Below the pieces are notes generated by a model. That model did not search any database. It saw only the letters and a program-made list of their open reading frames with translations, and was not told the DNA's origin. A stretch of 64,000 nt of DNA from Kaistia granuli DSM 23481 (GTDB lineage: Bacteria > Pseudomonadota > Alphaproteobacteria > Rhizobiales > Kaistiaceae): assembly GCF_000380505.1 (NCBI RefSeq), contig NZ_AQYH01000010.1, positions 558,001 to 622,000 of the forward strand, read 5' to 3'. Numbering within the stretch: position 1 is the stretch's first letter; each line of letters begins with the position of its first letter. Of the stretch, positions 11,611 to 21,239 are shown piece by piece. The translations under genes and the position numbers were made by a program.

Positions 11611-12954
11611 ATGCGCATCGCGATGATCGGTTCTGGTTATGTCGGGCTCGTTTCCGGCGCCTGTCTGGCGGATTTCGGACATGAGGTCATCTGCATCGAC
11701 AAGGATGCGGCGAAGATCGAGGCGCTGAAGCGCAACCAGATTCCGATCTTCGAGCCCGGCCTCGACGATCTGGTCGCCTCCAATGTCCGCGCCGGCCGCC
11801 TGTCCTTCACCACCGATCTGGCCGAGCCGGTCGGGGCGGCGGATGTCGTCTTCATCGCCGTCGGCACCCCGTCGCGGCGGGGTGACGGCCATGCCGACCT
11901 CTCCTATGTCTATGCGGCGGCGCGCGAGATCGCTTTGGCCGCCAAGGGCTTCACCGTCGTCGTCACCAAATCCACCGTGCCGGTCGGCACCGGCGATGAG
12001 GTCGAACGCGTCATTCGTGAAGCCAATCCCGACGCCGATGTCGCGGTCGTATCCAACCCGGAATTCCTGCGCGAGGGCGCGGCGATCGACGATTTCAAGC
12101 GGCCCGACCGCATTGTCGTCGGTGTCGAGGGGGAGCGCGGCAAGGCGACGATGTCGGAAGTCTACCGGCCGCTCTATCTCAACCAGGCGCCGATCCTGTT
12201 CACCTCGCGTCGTTCGTCCGAACTGATCAAATACGCCGCCAACGCCTTCCTCGCCATGAAGATCACCTTCATCAACGAGATGGCGGACCTGTGCGAAAGC
12301 GTCGGCGCCGATGTGCAGGCCGTCTCGCGCGGCATCGGCCTCGACAACCGCATAGGCTCGAAATTCCTGCATGCCGGCCCCGGCTATGGCGGCTCGTGCT
12401 TCCCGAAGGATACGCTCGCCCTCGTCAAGACCGCGCAGGATCACGGCACGCCGCTGCGGCTGATCGAGACGACAGTGTCGATCAACGACCAGCGCAAGCG
12501 CGCCATGGCGCGCAAGGTGATCCAGGCGAGTGGCGGCGACATCCGCGGCCGCAAGGTTGCGATCCTCGGTCTCACCTTCAAGCCGAATACCGACGACATG
12601 CGCGAGGCGCCGTCGCTGTCGATCATCCAGGCGCTGCAGGATGCCGGCGCGACCATCTCGGCCTATGACCCCGAGGGCATGGCGCCGGCCCGACAACTCC
12701 TGACCGACGTCACCTATGCCGCTGACGCCTATGACGCGGCCGCGGATGCCGACGCCCTGGTGATCGTCACCGAGTGGAACACCTTCCGGGCGCTCGATCT
12801 GAAGCGGCTGAAGAGCGTCATGAAGACACCATTGCTGGTGGATCTGCGCAACATCTACCGCCGCGACGACGTGCTTCGGGAAGGCTTCCGCTATGTCAGC
12901 GTCGGTCGACCCGGCGATGATGGCGCCTTCCAGCTGGATGTCGCGGCCGAATAG
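11611..12954 (+). CDS. ugd: UDP-glucose 6-dehydrogenase
   Basis: It oxidises UDP-glucose to UDP-glucuronate with two NAD+, providing acidic sugars for surface polysaccharides. The 447-residue protein has the N-terminal Rossmann motif IGSGYVGLVSGACLADFGH, the segment NPEFLREG, and the catalytic Cys263 in GPGYGGSCFPKD. The C-terminal UDP-binding domain contains GLTFKPNTDDMREAPS. The gene stands alone behind tRNA-Lys, about 33 kb from the polysaccharide locus at the end of the window. It may supply that locus, but the sequence does not show it. Confidence 0.95.
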   Translation: MRIAMIGSGYVGLVSGACLADFGHEVICIDKDAAKIEALKRNQIPIFEPGLDDLVASNVRAGRLSFTTDLAEPVGAADVVFIAVGTPSRRGDGHADLSYVYAAAREIALAAKGFTVVVTKSTVPVGTGDEVERVIREANPDADVAVVSNPEFLREGAAIDDFKRPDRIVVGVEGERGKATMSEVYRPLYLNQAPILFTSRRSSELIKYAANAFLAMKITFINEMADLCESVGADVQAVSRGIGLDNRIGSKFLHAGPGYGGSCFPKDTLALVKTAQDHGTPLRLIETTVSINDQRKRAMARKVIQASGGDIRGRKVAILGLTFKPNTDDMREAPSLSIIQALQDAGATISAYDPEGMAPARQLLTDVTYAADAYDAAADADALVIVTEWNTFRALDLKRLKSVMKTPLLVDLRNIYRRDDVLREGFRYVSVGRPGDDGAFQLDVAAE

Positions 12955-13105
12955 TCAGGTCTGCATGCGAATCTGTGGCTATTGCGTTGCAGCTCAGGCG
13001 CTTTCTGTTCTCGCCGGAGGTGCCTGAACTAGAATTGTCTGGTGCTCCCTTTCGGGAATGGCATGATCCCGCAGAGGTTCTGAAAAGAATCGCCGCGGGG
13101 AAGCC

Positions 13106-14203
13106 ATGCCTGACAGACGTGCTCGGAAGTTTGTAGCCGCTCTTGCCCTGGTGGGGGGCGCAGCGCTCTTTCTCGCCGCGTGTTCCGAGGAGAAGCCGGC
13201 GCCGCTGCCGCCCCGCACGGTGCGCACCCTCGTTGTCGAGCCCAAGCCGCTGCAATTGTCGGGCGAGGGCAGCGGCACGATCCAGGCGCGCTACGTCAAT
13301 AATGTCGGCTTCCTGGTCGGCGGGCGCCTGCTCAGCCGCGACGTCGATGTCGGCGCCATCGTCAAGCTCGGCGATCCGCTCGCCCGGATCGACCCGGTCG
13401 ATTACCAGTCGAAGCTGACGGCCGCGCAGTCCCAGATCAGCTCCGCCCAGGCGGGGCTGGATCAGGCCGCCGGCGAGGAAGGCCGCTTCAAGCAGTTGCT
13501 GGCGAACGGCTTCACGTCCCAGGCCCGCTATGACCAGGCGCTCAAGGACCTGCAGACGGCGCAGGCCAACATGATGGGCGCCCAGGCCAATCTGAAGCTT
13601 GCCCAGGACCAGCTGGGCTACACCAATCTGAAGGCCCCGACCGCCGGGGTCGTCACGCAGGTCGGCGCCAATGTCGGCCAGGTCGTGCAGGCCGGCGAGA
13701 TGGTCGTGCAACTGTCGAGCTATGACGATCGCGACGGCGTGTTCTCGATCTCGGTGCTGAACATCGCTCGCGCCAAGGTCGGCATGAAGGTCAAGGTCCG
13801 GCTGCAGGCCAAGCCGAGTGTCACCGTCGAGGGCGAGGTTCGGGAAATCGCGCCGAATGCCGATCCGATCACCGGCACCTATACCGTCAAGGTCACGCTG
13901 GAAAATCCGCCGCCGGAGATGTTCATCGGCGCCGTGGTCGTCGGCGAGGTCAATTTCGAGGGCAAGGTCGTCGTGACGCTGCCCTCGACCGCGATCCTGC
14001 AGACCGGCGACAAGCCATCTGTCTGGGTGGTCACCAGTCCCGACAACATCGTCAAGAAGGTGCCGGTCGAGATCGACCAGTATGACGAGCGGACCGTGCA
14101 GATCACCGGCGGGCTGGAGAAGGGCGACATCGTCGTGATGGCCGGCGTCAATTCGCTGGCCGAAGGACAGAAGGTGGCGCTCGAAAAGGTCGCGTCGCAA
14201 TGA
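13106..14203 (+). CDS. RND efflux periplasmic adaptor, lipoprotein type
   Basis: This membrane-fusion (HlyD/AcrA-type) subunit links an inner-membrane RND pump to an outer-membrane channel. The 365 residues begin with a lipoprotein signal ending LAAC at Cys26. The biotinyl-lipoyl part follows as VGFLVGGRLLSRDVDVGAIVKLGDPLARIDP, then an alpha-helical hairpin at about 105-160 rich in Gln and Ala, then YTNLKAPTAGVV. The stop overlaps the permease start (ATGA), so the two are translated together. No TolC-like gene or local regulator accompanies the pair. Confidence 0.93.
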   Translation: MPDRRARKFVAALALVGGAALFLAACSEEKPAPLPPRTVRTLVVEPKPLQLSGEGSGTIQARYVNNVGFLVGGRLLSRDVDVGAIVKLGDPLARIDPVDYQSKLTAAQSQISSAQAGLDQAAGEEGRFKQLLANGFTSQARYDQALKDLQTAQANMMGAQANLKLAQDQLGYTNLKAPTAGVVTQVGANVGQVVQAGEMVVQLSSYDDRDGVFSISVLNIARAKVGMKVKVRLQAKPSVTVEGEVREIAPNADPITGTYTVKVTLENPPPEMFIGAVVVGEVNFEGKVVVTLPSTAILQTGDKPSVWVVTSPDNIVKKVPVEIDQYDERTVQITGGLEKGDIVVMAGVNSLAEGQKVALEKVASQ

Positions 14204-17200
14204 TGGGCGGCCTCAATCTTTCCGAGTGGGCGATCAATCACAAGACGCTGGTCACCTTCTTCATGGTGCTCTGCGTCGTCGCGGGGGTGAAGTCCTATGT
14301 GAGCCTCGGCCGCGAGGAAGATCCGGAATTCGCTGTCCAGACCATGCTCGTGCAGGTCAACTGGCCCGGTGCCACCACGGCCGATACCATCTCGCAGATT
14401 ACCGACCGGCTGGAGAAGAAGCTCCGCGAAACGCCTGATATCGACTATATCAACTCCTACACGACGCCCGGCCAGTCGGTCATCTACGTCAACCTTCTTC
14501 AGTCGACGCCGCCCGACCAGATCCCGTTCATCTGGTACGAGGTACGCAAGAAGGTCTACGACATCAGGCAGACGTTCCCGCAGGGCATTCAGGGGCCGTT
14601 CTTCAACGACGAGTTCGGTGACGTCTACGGCGTCATCTACGGCATCACCTTTGATGGTTTTACGCTGCGGCAGACGCGCGATTTCGCCGAACAGGCCAAG
14701 ATGGCCTTCCAGAACGGGCACGACGTCAGCAAGGTGATGATGTTCGGCCAGCAGGACCAGAAGTTCTATCTGTCCTTCTCGCCGCAAAAGCTGGCCGCCC
14801 TCGGCCTCAATTTGAACGACGTCCTGAACTCGATCGCCGACCAGAACGCGCTCGTCCCTTCGGGCGTGGTCAACACGCCGGACGAGAACATCCTCGTCAA
14901 CGTGACCGGCGGCTTCCTCACCAAGGAAAGCCTCGAGGCGGTCAACCTCTTCATCAACAACCGCTTCTTCCACCTGACCGATATCGCCACGGTGGAAGAG
15001 GGCTATGTCGACCCGCCCAGCAAGATGTTCCGCGTCAACGGCAAGCAGGCGATCGGCCTCGGCATGTCGATGAAGGCGGGCGGCAACAATCTGGAGTTCG
15101 GACGCGGCCTCGCCGAGATCGCGGCGCGGCTGCAGCAGGATTTCCCGGTCGGCATCGATGTCGTGCTGGTCTCGGATCAGCCCCAGGTCGTCAAGGAGGC
15201 CATTGCCGGCTTCACCGACGCCCTGTTGGAAGCGCTGATCATCGTGCTGGCCGTCAGCTTCATCAGCCTCGGATTGCGGGCCGGCCTGGTCGTGGCGCTG
15301 TCGATCCCGCTGGTGCTGTCGATCGTCTTCATCGGCATGGAACTGGCCGAAATCAGCCTGCAGCGCATTTCGCTGGGAGCGCTGATCATCGCTCTCGGGC
15401 TGCTCGTCGATGACGCCATGATCACCGTCGAAATGATGGTCTCGAAGATCGAGGAAGGCTACGAGAAGGCCAAGGCGGCGACCTTCGCCTATGTCACGAC
15501 GGCCTTTCCGATGCTCACCGGCACGCTGGTGACGATCTTCGGCTTCTTCCCGATCGGCTTCGCCGACAGCAATACCGGCCAGTACTGCTTCTCGCTGTTC
15601 GCCGTGATCGCGATTGCCCTGGTTTCGTCCTGGTTCGTCGCCGTCGTCTTCGCGCCGGTGATCGGCGTCTTCGTGCTGCCGAACAAGATCGTCGCCAAGC
15701 ACCAGGAAGGCGCGCGCGAGTATGGCCGCGTCACCACGCTCTACAAGCACCTTCTGCTGTTCTGCATGCGCTTCCGCTATCTGACCATCGCCGTCACGCT
15801 GGGGCTCTTTGCGCTAGCCCTGTTCGGCCAGCAATTCGTGCAGCGGCAGTTCTTCCCGTCGTCTGACCGCCCGGAACTGCTCGTGACCATCAACCTGCCG
15901 GCGGCGGCATCGATCTTCGCCACCGAGGACACGGTCAACCGGGTGCAGAAGCTGATCGACGGCGATCCGGATATCGAGCGTTATTCCAACTATATCGGCG
16001 GCGGCGCCATCCGCTTCTATCTGCCGCTCGCCGTGCTGAGTGACAATGATTTCATCGGCCAGTTCGTCATCGTGACGAAGGGCATCGAGGAACGCGAACG
16101 GGTCAAGGCGAAGCTCCTGGCCGAGTTGCCGACGGCGGCGCCCGACGTCACCACCTTCGTGCAGGATCTCGAGCTCGGACCGCCGGTCGGCTGGCCGATC
16201 CAGTACCGGGTCACCGGCCGCACGACGGACGAGGCACGCCAGTTCGCCGACGAGCTCGTCGCCGCGATGACCAGTTCGGGGCTGGCGCGCGACATCAATT
16301 TCGATTGGCGCGACAAGAACAAGGCGCTGCGGATCGTCGTCGACCAGGATACGGCGCGCCGCGTCGGGCTGAGCTCCAAGACGTTGCAGCAGGCCCTGCA
16401 GGCGGTTCTCTCCGGCACGACCATCACGCAGCTGCGTGACTCGATCTACCTGATCGATCTGGTCGCCCGCGCCGACGACAGCACCCGTGCGTCGCTCGAA
16501 GGCGTCCGCAACCTGCAGATCAGCCTGCCCAACGGCCATTCCGTGCCGCTGCGCGAGGTTGCCTCGATCGAGTACGTCCTCGACGAGGGCTATGTCGGCA
16601 TGCGCGACGGCCTGCCCACCATGACCGTGCAGGCCAACATGATGCCGGGCCTGCAGGCAGCGACCGTCTATTCGCGGCTGCGGCCCGAACTGGAGAAGAT
16701 CCGCGCGACGCTGCCGTTCGGGACAACGATCATCGAGGGCGGCACCGTCGAGAAGAGCGCGGAGAGCAATGCCGCCCTGATGGCCCAGGTGCCGATCATG
16801 GTCGGCATGATGCTGATCATCCTGATGGTCCAGTTGCAGAGCGTCTCCCGGCTGCTGCTCGTCGTCAGCGTGGCCCCGCTCGGCCTGATCGGTGTTGTCG
16901 CGGCGCTGCTGTTCACCAATACGCCGATGGGCTTCGTCGCCACGCTCGGCATCATCGCGCTCGCCGGCATGATCATCCGCAATTCGGTGATCCTGATCGA
17001 CCAGATCGAGCATACCCGGAAGGCGGGCGAGAACGCCTGGGAAGCGGTGATCGAGGCGGCGCAGCATCGCTTCCGGCCGATCATGCTGACGGCTTCGGCC
17101 GCCATCCTGGGCATGATCCCGATCATGCGGGACGTGTTCTGGGGGCCGATGGCCTATGCCATCGTCGGCGGCCTCGCGGGGGCGACCCTGCTGACGCTGC

Positions 17201-17319
17201 TGTTCCTGCCGGCGCTCTATGTCACCAGCTTCCGCATCAAGGAGCCGAAGTCGAGCGATCCGGGCGCTGCCCGATCCGGCGACCCGGCGGGTGGCGCCGA
17301 GCCGGCCCTCGCGCCTTGA
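14200..17319 (+). CDS. RND family efflux permease (AcrB/HAE1 superfamily)
   Basis: A 1039-residue proton-driven inner-membrane pump. It has the usual layout of one N-terminal helix, a large periplasmic loop, six helices, a second loop and six more helices. The proton-relay Asp pair of the fourth helix is present in LGLLVDDAMITVEMM. Other family segments are GATTADTISQITDRLEKKL and, near the C-terminus, RFRPIMLTASAAILGMIPI. Substrates cannot be predicted. It is the second gene of a two-gene operon with the adaptor and ends in a short Ala/Pro/Gly-rich tail. Confidence 0.94.
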   Translation: MMGGLNLSEWAINHKTLVTFFMVLCVVAGVKSYVSLGREEDPEFAVQTMLVQVNWPGATTADTISQITDRLEKKLRETPDIDYINSYTTPGQSVIYVNLLQSTPPDQIPFIWYEVRKKVYDIRQTFPQGIQGPFFNDEFGDVYGVIYGITFDGFTLRQTRDFAEQAKMAFQNGHDVSKVMMFGQQDQKFYLSFSPQKLAALGLNLNDVLNSIADQNALVPSGVVNTPDENILVNVTGGFLTKESLEAVNLFINNRFFHLTDIATVEEGYVDPPSKMFRVNGKQAIGLGMSMKAGGNNLEFGRGLAEIAARLQQDFPVGIDVVLVSDQPQVVKEAIAGFTDALLEALIIVLAVSFISLGLRAGLVVALSIPLVLSIVFIGMELAEISLQRISLGALIIALGLLVDDAMITVEMMVSKIEEGYEKAKAATFAYVTTAFPMLTGTLVTIFGFFPIGFADSNTGQYCFSLFAVIAIALVSSWFVAVVFAPVIGVFVLPNKIVAKHQEGAREYGRVTTLYKHLLLFCMRFRYLTIAVTLGLFALALFGQQFVQRQFFPSSDRPELLVTINLPAAASIFATEDTVNRVQKLIDGDPDIERYSNYIGGGAIRFYLPLAVLSDNDFIGQFVIVTKGIEERERVKAKLLAELPTAAPDVTTFVQDLELGPPVGWPIQYRVTGRTTDEARQFADELVAAMTSSGLARDINFDWRDKNKALRIVVDQDTARRVGLSSKTLQQALQAVLSGTTITQLRDSIYLIDLVARADDSTRASLEGVRNLQISLPNGHSVPLREVASIEYVLDEGYVGMRDGLPTMTVQANMMPGLQAATVYSRLRPELEKIRATLPFGTTIIEGGTVEKSAESNAALMAQVPIMVGMMLIILMVQLQSVSRLLLVVSVAPLGLIGVVAALLFTNTPMGFVATLGIIALAGMIIRNSVILIDQIEHTRKAGENAWEAVIEAAQHRFRPIMLTASAAILGMIPIMRDVFWGPMAYAIVGGLAGATLLTLLFLPALYVTSFRIKEPKSSDPGAARSGDPAGGAEPALAP

Positions 17320-17416
17320 GTCCCGGCCGCCTTCCTGTCCGGGATAGCGGCCGCACTTGATGGCGGCGGGCGACCGATGGATAAGGAGCCCATCGGAACC
17401 AGCGGATAGGGATCAC

Positions 17417-17698
17417 ATGGACGTTCTGAAACTCCTCGGCGCACTGCACAACGCCTTGCAGCCGGGTGCCTCGGTCGACGACACGGAAAGCTGGATGGAG
17501 ACGTTCGCCGTCATTCGCCGCGAGGTCGAGGCCGATCCGGCGACCGACAAATATGATCGCGAGACGCTCGACGTCATCGCGTCCAAGCTGAAGGTCCTGA
17601 TCGGCGAGCTGGAATCGGGTCGTCCGGAGCCGGACTTCAAGCCGGCCCGGACCTGGGTGGCGGCGCTGGGCGCGGCGATCCACCGCCGGCGCGCCTGA
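17417..17698 (+). CDS. Small hypothetical protein
   Basis: A 93-residue, mostly helical, acidic protein without signal peptide or membrane segment. It starts MDVLKLLGALHNALQPG and contains the segments WMETFAVIRREVEADPATDKYDR and ASKLKVLIGELESG. I chose ATG at 17417 over an upstream ATG at 17357 because GGATAGGGA precedes it. It sits between the RND operon and the EEP-family gene, in the same direction, with gaps of about 100 bases on each side. No family recognised. Confidence 0.6.
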   Translation: MDVLKLLGALHNALQPGASVDDTESWMETFAVIRREVEADPATDKYDRETLDVIASKLKVLIGELESGRPEPDFKPARTWVAALGAAIHRRRA

Positions 17699-17796
17699 GC
17701 GGCGACTTGCGGCCAGCGGGCGGGAACTCGCGGCATGTCTGCACATTGGACAAAGGGTGAATTGCCTTGGCCCCCACGCCCGCTAATCTGGATTCC

Positions 17797-18582
17797 ATGA
17801 CAAAAGTCCGCATTCTTTCCTACAACGTCCATGCCTGCGTCGGCATCGACAAGCACATGTCGCCCGAGCGCATCGCCAAGGTGATCGAGAGCTGCCGACC
17901 GGACATCGTCGCGCTGCAGGAGATCGACGTCGGCCGGCCGCGCAGCGGCCGGATCGACCAGGCGCGGATCCTGGCCGAGCTGCTCGGCATGGAAGCGCAT
18001 TTCCATCCCTCGACCCGGATCGGGCCGGACGAGCACTATGGCGACGCCATCCTGACCTCGCTGCCCTACACGATGAAGAAGATGAACGTGCTGCCCGGCT
18101 TCCACGACCGCATCAAGGTCGAACCGCGCGGGGCGCTCTGGGCCTCGGTCGATGTCGGCGGCGTCAAGGTGCAGGTGGTGAACACCCATCTCGGCGTCTG
18201 GCCGCACGAGCAGATGCTCCAGCTCTCCACCCTGCTCGGACCGGAATGGCTCGGCCATCCCGATTGCCGCGATCCGGTGGTCTTCCTGGGTGACTTCAAC
18301 GCCCCGCCGGGTCTCGCGCCGTATCGGCGGCTCGCCTCCGAGTTCATCGACGTCCAGAAGGCCTGGGGCGAGCGGAAGGCGAAGCCGACCTTCCCGGGAC
18401 GCCTGCCGGCGCTGCGGATTGATCACGTCTGGCTGCGCGGTCGCGCCGCCATCCGCAATGTCGAGGTGGTGCGTACGCCGCTGGCCCGCGTCGCCTCCGA
18501 TCACCTGCCGCTGGTGGTCGATCTCGACTTCCACGCCCACGCGACCCGCACCGATCACGACGCGCGAGTCGGCGCAGCCTGA
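17797..18582 (+). CDS. Endonuclease/exonuclease/phosphatase family protein
   Basis: A 261-residue member of the metal-dependent EEP superfamily, which includes DNase I-like nucleases and sphingomyelinase- or inositol-type phosphodiesterases. The fold signatures are complete: ILSYNVHAC at the N-terminus, VALQEIDVG (metal-binding Glu), VVNTHLGVW, VFLGDFNAPPG and a final ASDHLPLVVD. There is no signal peptide from the ATG at 17797; a TTG 30 bases upstream would add ten residues and is less likely. The substrate is unknown. Confidence 0.9.
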   Translation: MTKVRILSYNVHACVGIDKHMSPERIAKVIESCRPDIVALQEIDVGRPRSGRIDQARILAELLGMEAHFHPSTRIGPDEHYGDAILTSLPYTMKKMNVLPGFHDRIKVEPRGALWASVDVGGVKVQVVNTHLGVWPHEQMLQLSTLLGPEWLGHPDCRDPVVFLGDFNAPPGLAPYRRLASEFIDVQKAWGERKAKPTFPGRLPALRIDHVWLRGRAAIRNVEVVRTPLARVASDHLPLVVDLDFHAHATRTDHDARVGAA

Positions 18583-18617
18583 CAGGGCTAACGAAGGGTT
18601 ACCGGAAGGGTGCGCCG

Positions 18618-18860
18618 TTAGCGCTTGTTAACGGCGGTGTTAACGCCCCAGAGCCGCCAGCGCCGACGTGGCGCCAACTCCTTGCGCTCCTCGCCGCGGC
18701 CGCTAGGTGTATGGAGGCAGCAGAGGTCCGCGACGAGATCGTCATAGCGAGAGATCTCGGAACGGTTCATGCGAGAGAGCATCATCGCGCCCGCGGCAAA
18801 GCTCGATCCGACATGGAGCGTGCGCGTGCTCAGGGACGGCTTGGCAACCGACTTGACCAT
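18618..18860 (-). CDS. Small hypothetical protein with strong ribosome site
   Basis: An 80-residue basic protein (MVKSVAKPSLSTRTLHVG...) with a central stretch MNRSEISRYDDLVADLCC and an Arg-rich C-terminus. The support for a real gene is a near-ideal GGGGAGGTGT ribosome site 3 bases before the ATG at 18860. It lies 169 bases downstream of moeA on the same strand, and an exact inverted repeat (18893-18908) is just upstream. No family recognised. Confidence 0.5.
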   Translation of the reverse strand: MVKSVAKPSLSTRTLHVGSSFAAGAMMLSRMNRSEISRYDDLVADLCCLHTPSGRGEERKELAPRRRWRLWGVNTAVNKR

Positions 18861-18892
18861 TGGACACCTCCCCACGGCTCGATGCGCTCTGG

Positions 18893-18908
18893 GGTAACGG
18901 TTGTTACC
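18893..18908 (-). promoter_or_regulatory. Inverted repeat upstream of the small gene, possible operator
   Basis: GGTAAC and GTTACC form an exact inverted repeat around GGTT, 33-48 bases upstream of the 18860 start. It could be an operator, or a weak terminator for moeA. Confidence 0.3.
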
Positions 18909-19028
18909 GGGCGCGGTTCCTTAGCCGAGGATTCTAACGGGCGCATCATAGATCACATTTCATTCCCTAGCGGAATGACTCTTGATGGCAATCGCAAAAA
19001 TAGTTCCGAAAGTGGCCGATCCGACGCC

Positions 19029-20243
19029 TCAGGGCAGCCGCAGCACCCGGCACGCCGCGCCTTTGGGCTCGGCGGCGGCGAAGGGAGGCCGCACGATCAG
19101 GCAGATCGCCTGCGCGAAGGTCGACAGCATCGAGCTGTCCTGGCGCGGCAGTGGCGTGGCGATCCGCCGGCCGTCCGGCAGATCGACCAGGCTGGCACGG
19201 ACGTAGTCCTGGCGGCGGTCGTTCTCGCGTACGGGCCCGCCGAGTTCGGCCGTTTCGGTCTCGTCGACGAGTTCGAGGCCGAGCAGGCGCCGGAGCAGGG
19301 GCTTCAGGAACAGCAGCGCGCAGACGAGGCTGGAGACCGGGTTCCCCGGCAGACCCAGCACCCGCATCGGGCCGATCTTGCCTGACATCAGCGGCTTGCC
19401 GGGCCGCATGGCGATCTTCCAGAAGTCGAGATCCATGCCGCGGCCGATCAGGACTTCGCGGACGATATCATGCTCGCCGACCGAGGCACCGCCGAGCGTC
19501 ACCAGGATGTCGGCGCCACTGGCCGCTGCGCGATCGATGGCGGCGGCCAGCGCCGCGCGGTCGTCGGCGATGATGCCGAGATCGATCGCCGTGCCGCCCA
19601 TCGTCTCGACCAGCGCCGCGATGCCGAAGCTGTTCGAGGCGACGATCTGGTTGGGCCCGAGTTCGGAGCCGGGCGCCACGAGCTCGTCGCCGGTGGCGAT
19701 GATGGCGACGCGGGGCCTGGCCCTGACTGGAACCCGGCCGTGATTGAGGGCCGCGGCGAGCGACAATTGCCGCATGCCGAGCCGCGTTCCGGTGGCGAGC
19801 AGTTCCTGGCCGGCGACAAAATCGAGGCCTTTGACGCGGATATGCTGCTGCGGCCTCACGGTTTCCGTCGCCCGGATCCGGCCGTCGGCTTCGACGACGG
19901 CGTCCTCCTGCAGCAGGATGGCGTCGGCGCCGGCGGGAACCGGGGCGCCAGTGAAGATCCGCACGGCCTGGTTCTCGCCGACGGTGCCGGCGAAGGCGTG
20001 ACCGGCCGGAGCCGCGCCGATCAGGGTCAGATGCGCCGGCAGGCTCGCAACATCGACGGCGCGCACCGCGTAGCCGTCCATGGCCGAGAGATCGACGGGC
20101 GGCTGCGTCCGGAGCGCGGCGAGCGGGGCGGCGAGGATACGGTTCAGCGCCTGGCCGAGCGGCACGTCCTCCGAGGCGGTCGGCTCGACATCCTGCACGA
20201 CGCGCAGGATAGCGTCCTCGACCGGAAGCAAGGGATCGGCCAT
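19029..20243 (-). CDS. moeA: Molybdopterin molybdenumtransferase
   Basis: MoeA inserts molybdenum into adenylylated molybdopterin in the last step of basic molybdenum cofactor synthesis. The 404-residue protein has the expected parts: PPVDLSAMDGYAVRA near residue 50, FTGAPVPAGADAIL, the MoCF-binding core with IIATGDELVAPG and TLGGASVGEHD, and the C-terminal GLPGNPVSSLV. Its start overlaps the moaC stop by one base. In many relatives lexA follows moeA; here the next gene on this strand is the small unknown protein at 18618. Confidence 0.95.
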   Translation of the reverse strand: MADPLLPVEDAILRVVQDVEPTASEDVPLGQALNRILAAPLAALRTQPPVDLSAMDGYAVRAVDVASLPAHLTLIGAAPAGHAFAGTVGENQAVRIFTGAPVPAGADAILLQEDAVVEADGRIRATETVRPQQHIRVKGLDFVAGQELLATGTRLGMRQLSLAAALNHGRVPVRARPRVAIIATGDELVAPGSELGPNQIVASNSFGIAALVETMGGTAIDLGIIADDRAALAAAIDRAAASGADILVTLGGASVGEHDIVREVLIGRGMDLDFWKIAMRPGKPLMSGKIGPMRVLGLPGNPVSSLVCALLFLKPLLRRLLGLELVDETETAELGGPVRENDRRQDYVRASLVDLPDGRRIATPLPRQDSSMLSTFAQAICLIVRPPFAAAEPKGAACRVLRLP

Positions 20244-20722
20244 CAGTCGGCCTGCCAGTCGCCGGAGCGGCCGCCGGTCTTCTCCAGCAGCCGGATGTTG
20301 CCGATCGTCATGCCGCGATCGACCGCTTTGGCCATGTCGTAAATGGTGAGGCAGGCGACCGAGACGGCCGTCAGCGCCTCCATCTCGACGCCGGTACGCT
20401 CGGCCACCTTGGTGGTGGCGCGGATGCGCAGGCCGGGCAGATCGCCGTCGAACTCGATGTCGATCGTCACCTTCGAGAGCATGATCGGATGGCAGAGCGG
20501 AATCAGCTCATGCGTTTTCTTCGCCGCCATGATGCCGGCGATACGGGCCGTGGCGATGACGTCGCCCTTGGCGGCCGTGCCGGATCGGATCAGCTCCAGC
20601 GTCGTGGCCTGCATCTTGACCATGCCCTCGGCGACGGCGGTACGTTCCGTGACGGCCTTGCCCGAGACGTCCACCATATGGGCGGCGCCGGTCTCATCCA
20701 GATGCGTGAGGCGAGGGGGCAT
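20243..20722 (-). CDS. moaC: Cyclic pyranopterin monophosphate synthase
   Basis: MoaC converts 3',8-cyclo-7,8-dihydro-GTP to cyclic pyranopterin monophosphate, the first stable molybdenum cofactor intermediate. The 159 residues match the family length. Active-site segments are present: [18 protein letters not shown], then [20 protein letters not shown] and [17 protein letters not shown] at 20722 overlaps the stop of the upstream GNAT gene, and its own stop overlaps the moeA start, so three genes are translationally coupled. Confidence 0.96.
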   Translation of the reverse strand: MPPRLTHLDETGAAHMVDVSGKAVTERTAVAEGMVKMQATTLELIRSGTAAKGDVIATARIAGIMAAKKTHELIPLCHPIMLSKVTIDIEFDGDLPGLRIRATTKVAERTGVEMEALTAVSVACLTIYDMAKAVDRGMTIGNIRLLEKTGGRSGDWQAD

Positions 20723-21237
20723 CAGCGAAGTTCCTTGCGCATGAAGAGGCGGCGATCCAGCGGCAGCTTCGAAAGCTGCTCTCCAGCATGCAGCAGATGG
20801 AAGGCCGGGGTCCAATTCTCCCAGGGAACCTCGACGAAGCCGCGCCGCTCGTAGAACGGACGGTTCCATGGCACATCGCGGAACGTGGCCAGCGTCATCG
20901 CCGGGATCAATAGTTCGCGAGCCGCCTGTTCGATCGCTAGCAGCAATTGGCTGCCGATGCCGCGGCCGCCGAATTGCGTCGCGACCGAGATTTCGTAGAT
21001 GTGCAGTCCGTGGTCGAGCTTTCCCGCCAGAAGAAAACCGACGGGCGCTTCGTCAGCATCCACGGCGCTGAATGCGATGCCATGCGCCAGCACGGCGGCC
21101 ATGAAGGCTTCACTGGTCGGTTCGTTGTCGGCAATCGCCGCGAGGCCGACCGCGCCGAAGCGCTGGCCCGCGTCCCTTTCGACGGCCCGTAGGGCCGGAA
21201 TATCCTCCGGGCGCGCGGGGCGGATCGATACCGTCAT
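20722..21237 (-). CDS. GNAT family N-acetyltransferase
   Basis: A 171-residue acetyl-CoA-dependent transferase. The GNAT core is visible as [26 protein letters not shown], whose Q-x-x-G-x-G binds acetyl-CoA, with a late [14 protein letters not shown]. The acceptor substrate is unknown. It begins 2 bases after the trpC stop and its stop overlaps moaC, so it is embedded in the operon at the junction where relatives usually have trpC directly followed by moaC. Confidence 0.88.
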   Translation of the reverse strand: MTVSIRPARPEDIPALRAVERDAGQRFGAVGLAAIADNEPTSEAFMAAVLAHGIAFSAVDADEAPVGFLLAGKLDHGLHIYEISVATQFGGRGIGSQLLLAIEQAARELLIPAMTLATFRDVPWNRPFYERRGFVEVPWENWTPAFHLLHAGEQLSKLPLDRRLFMRKELR

Positions 21238-21239
21238 GC

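Noticed and set aside
11611-12954. UDP-glucose dehydrogenase as part of the EPS locus
   Set aside because: It lies about 33 kb away with no shared motif; it may supply other polysaccharides.
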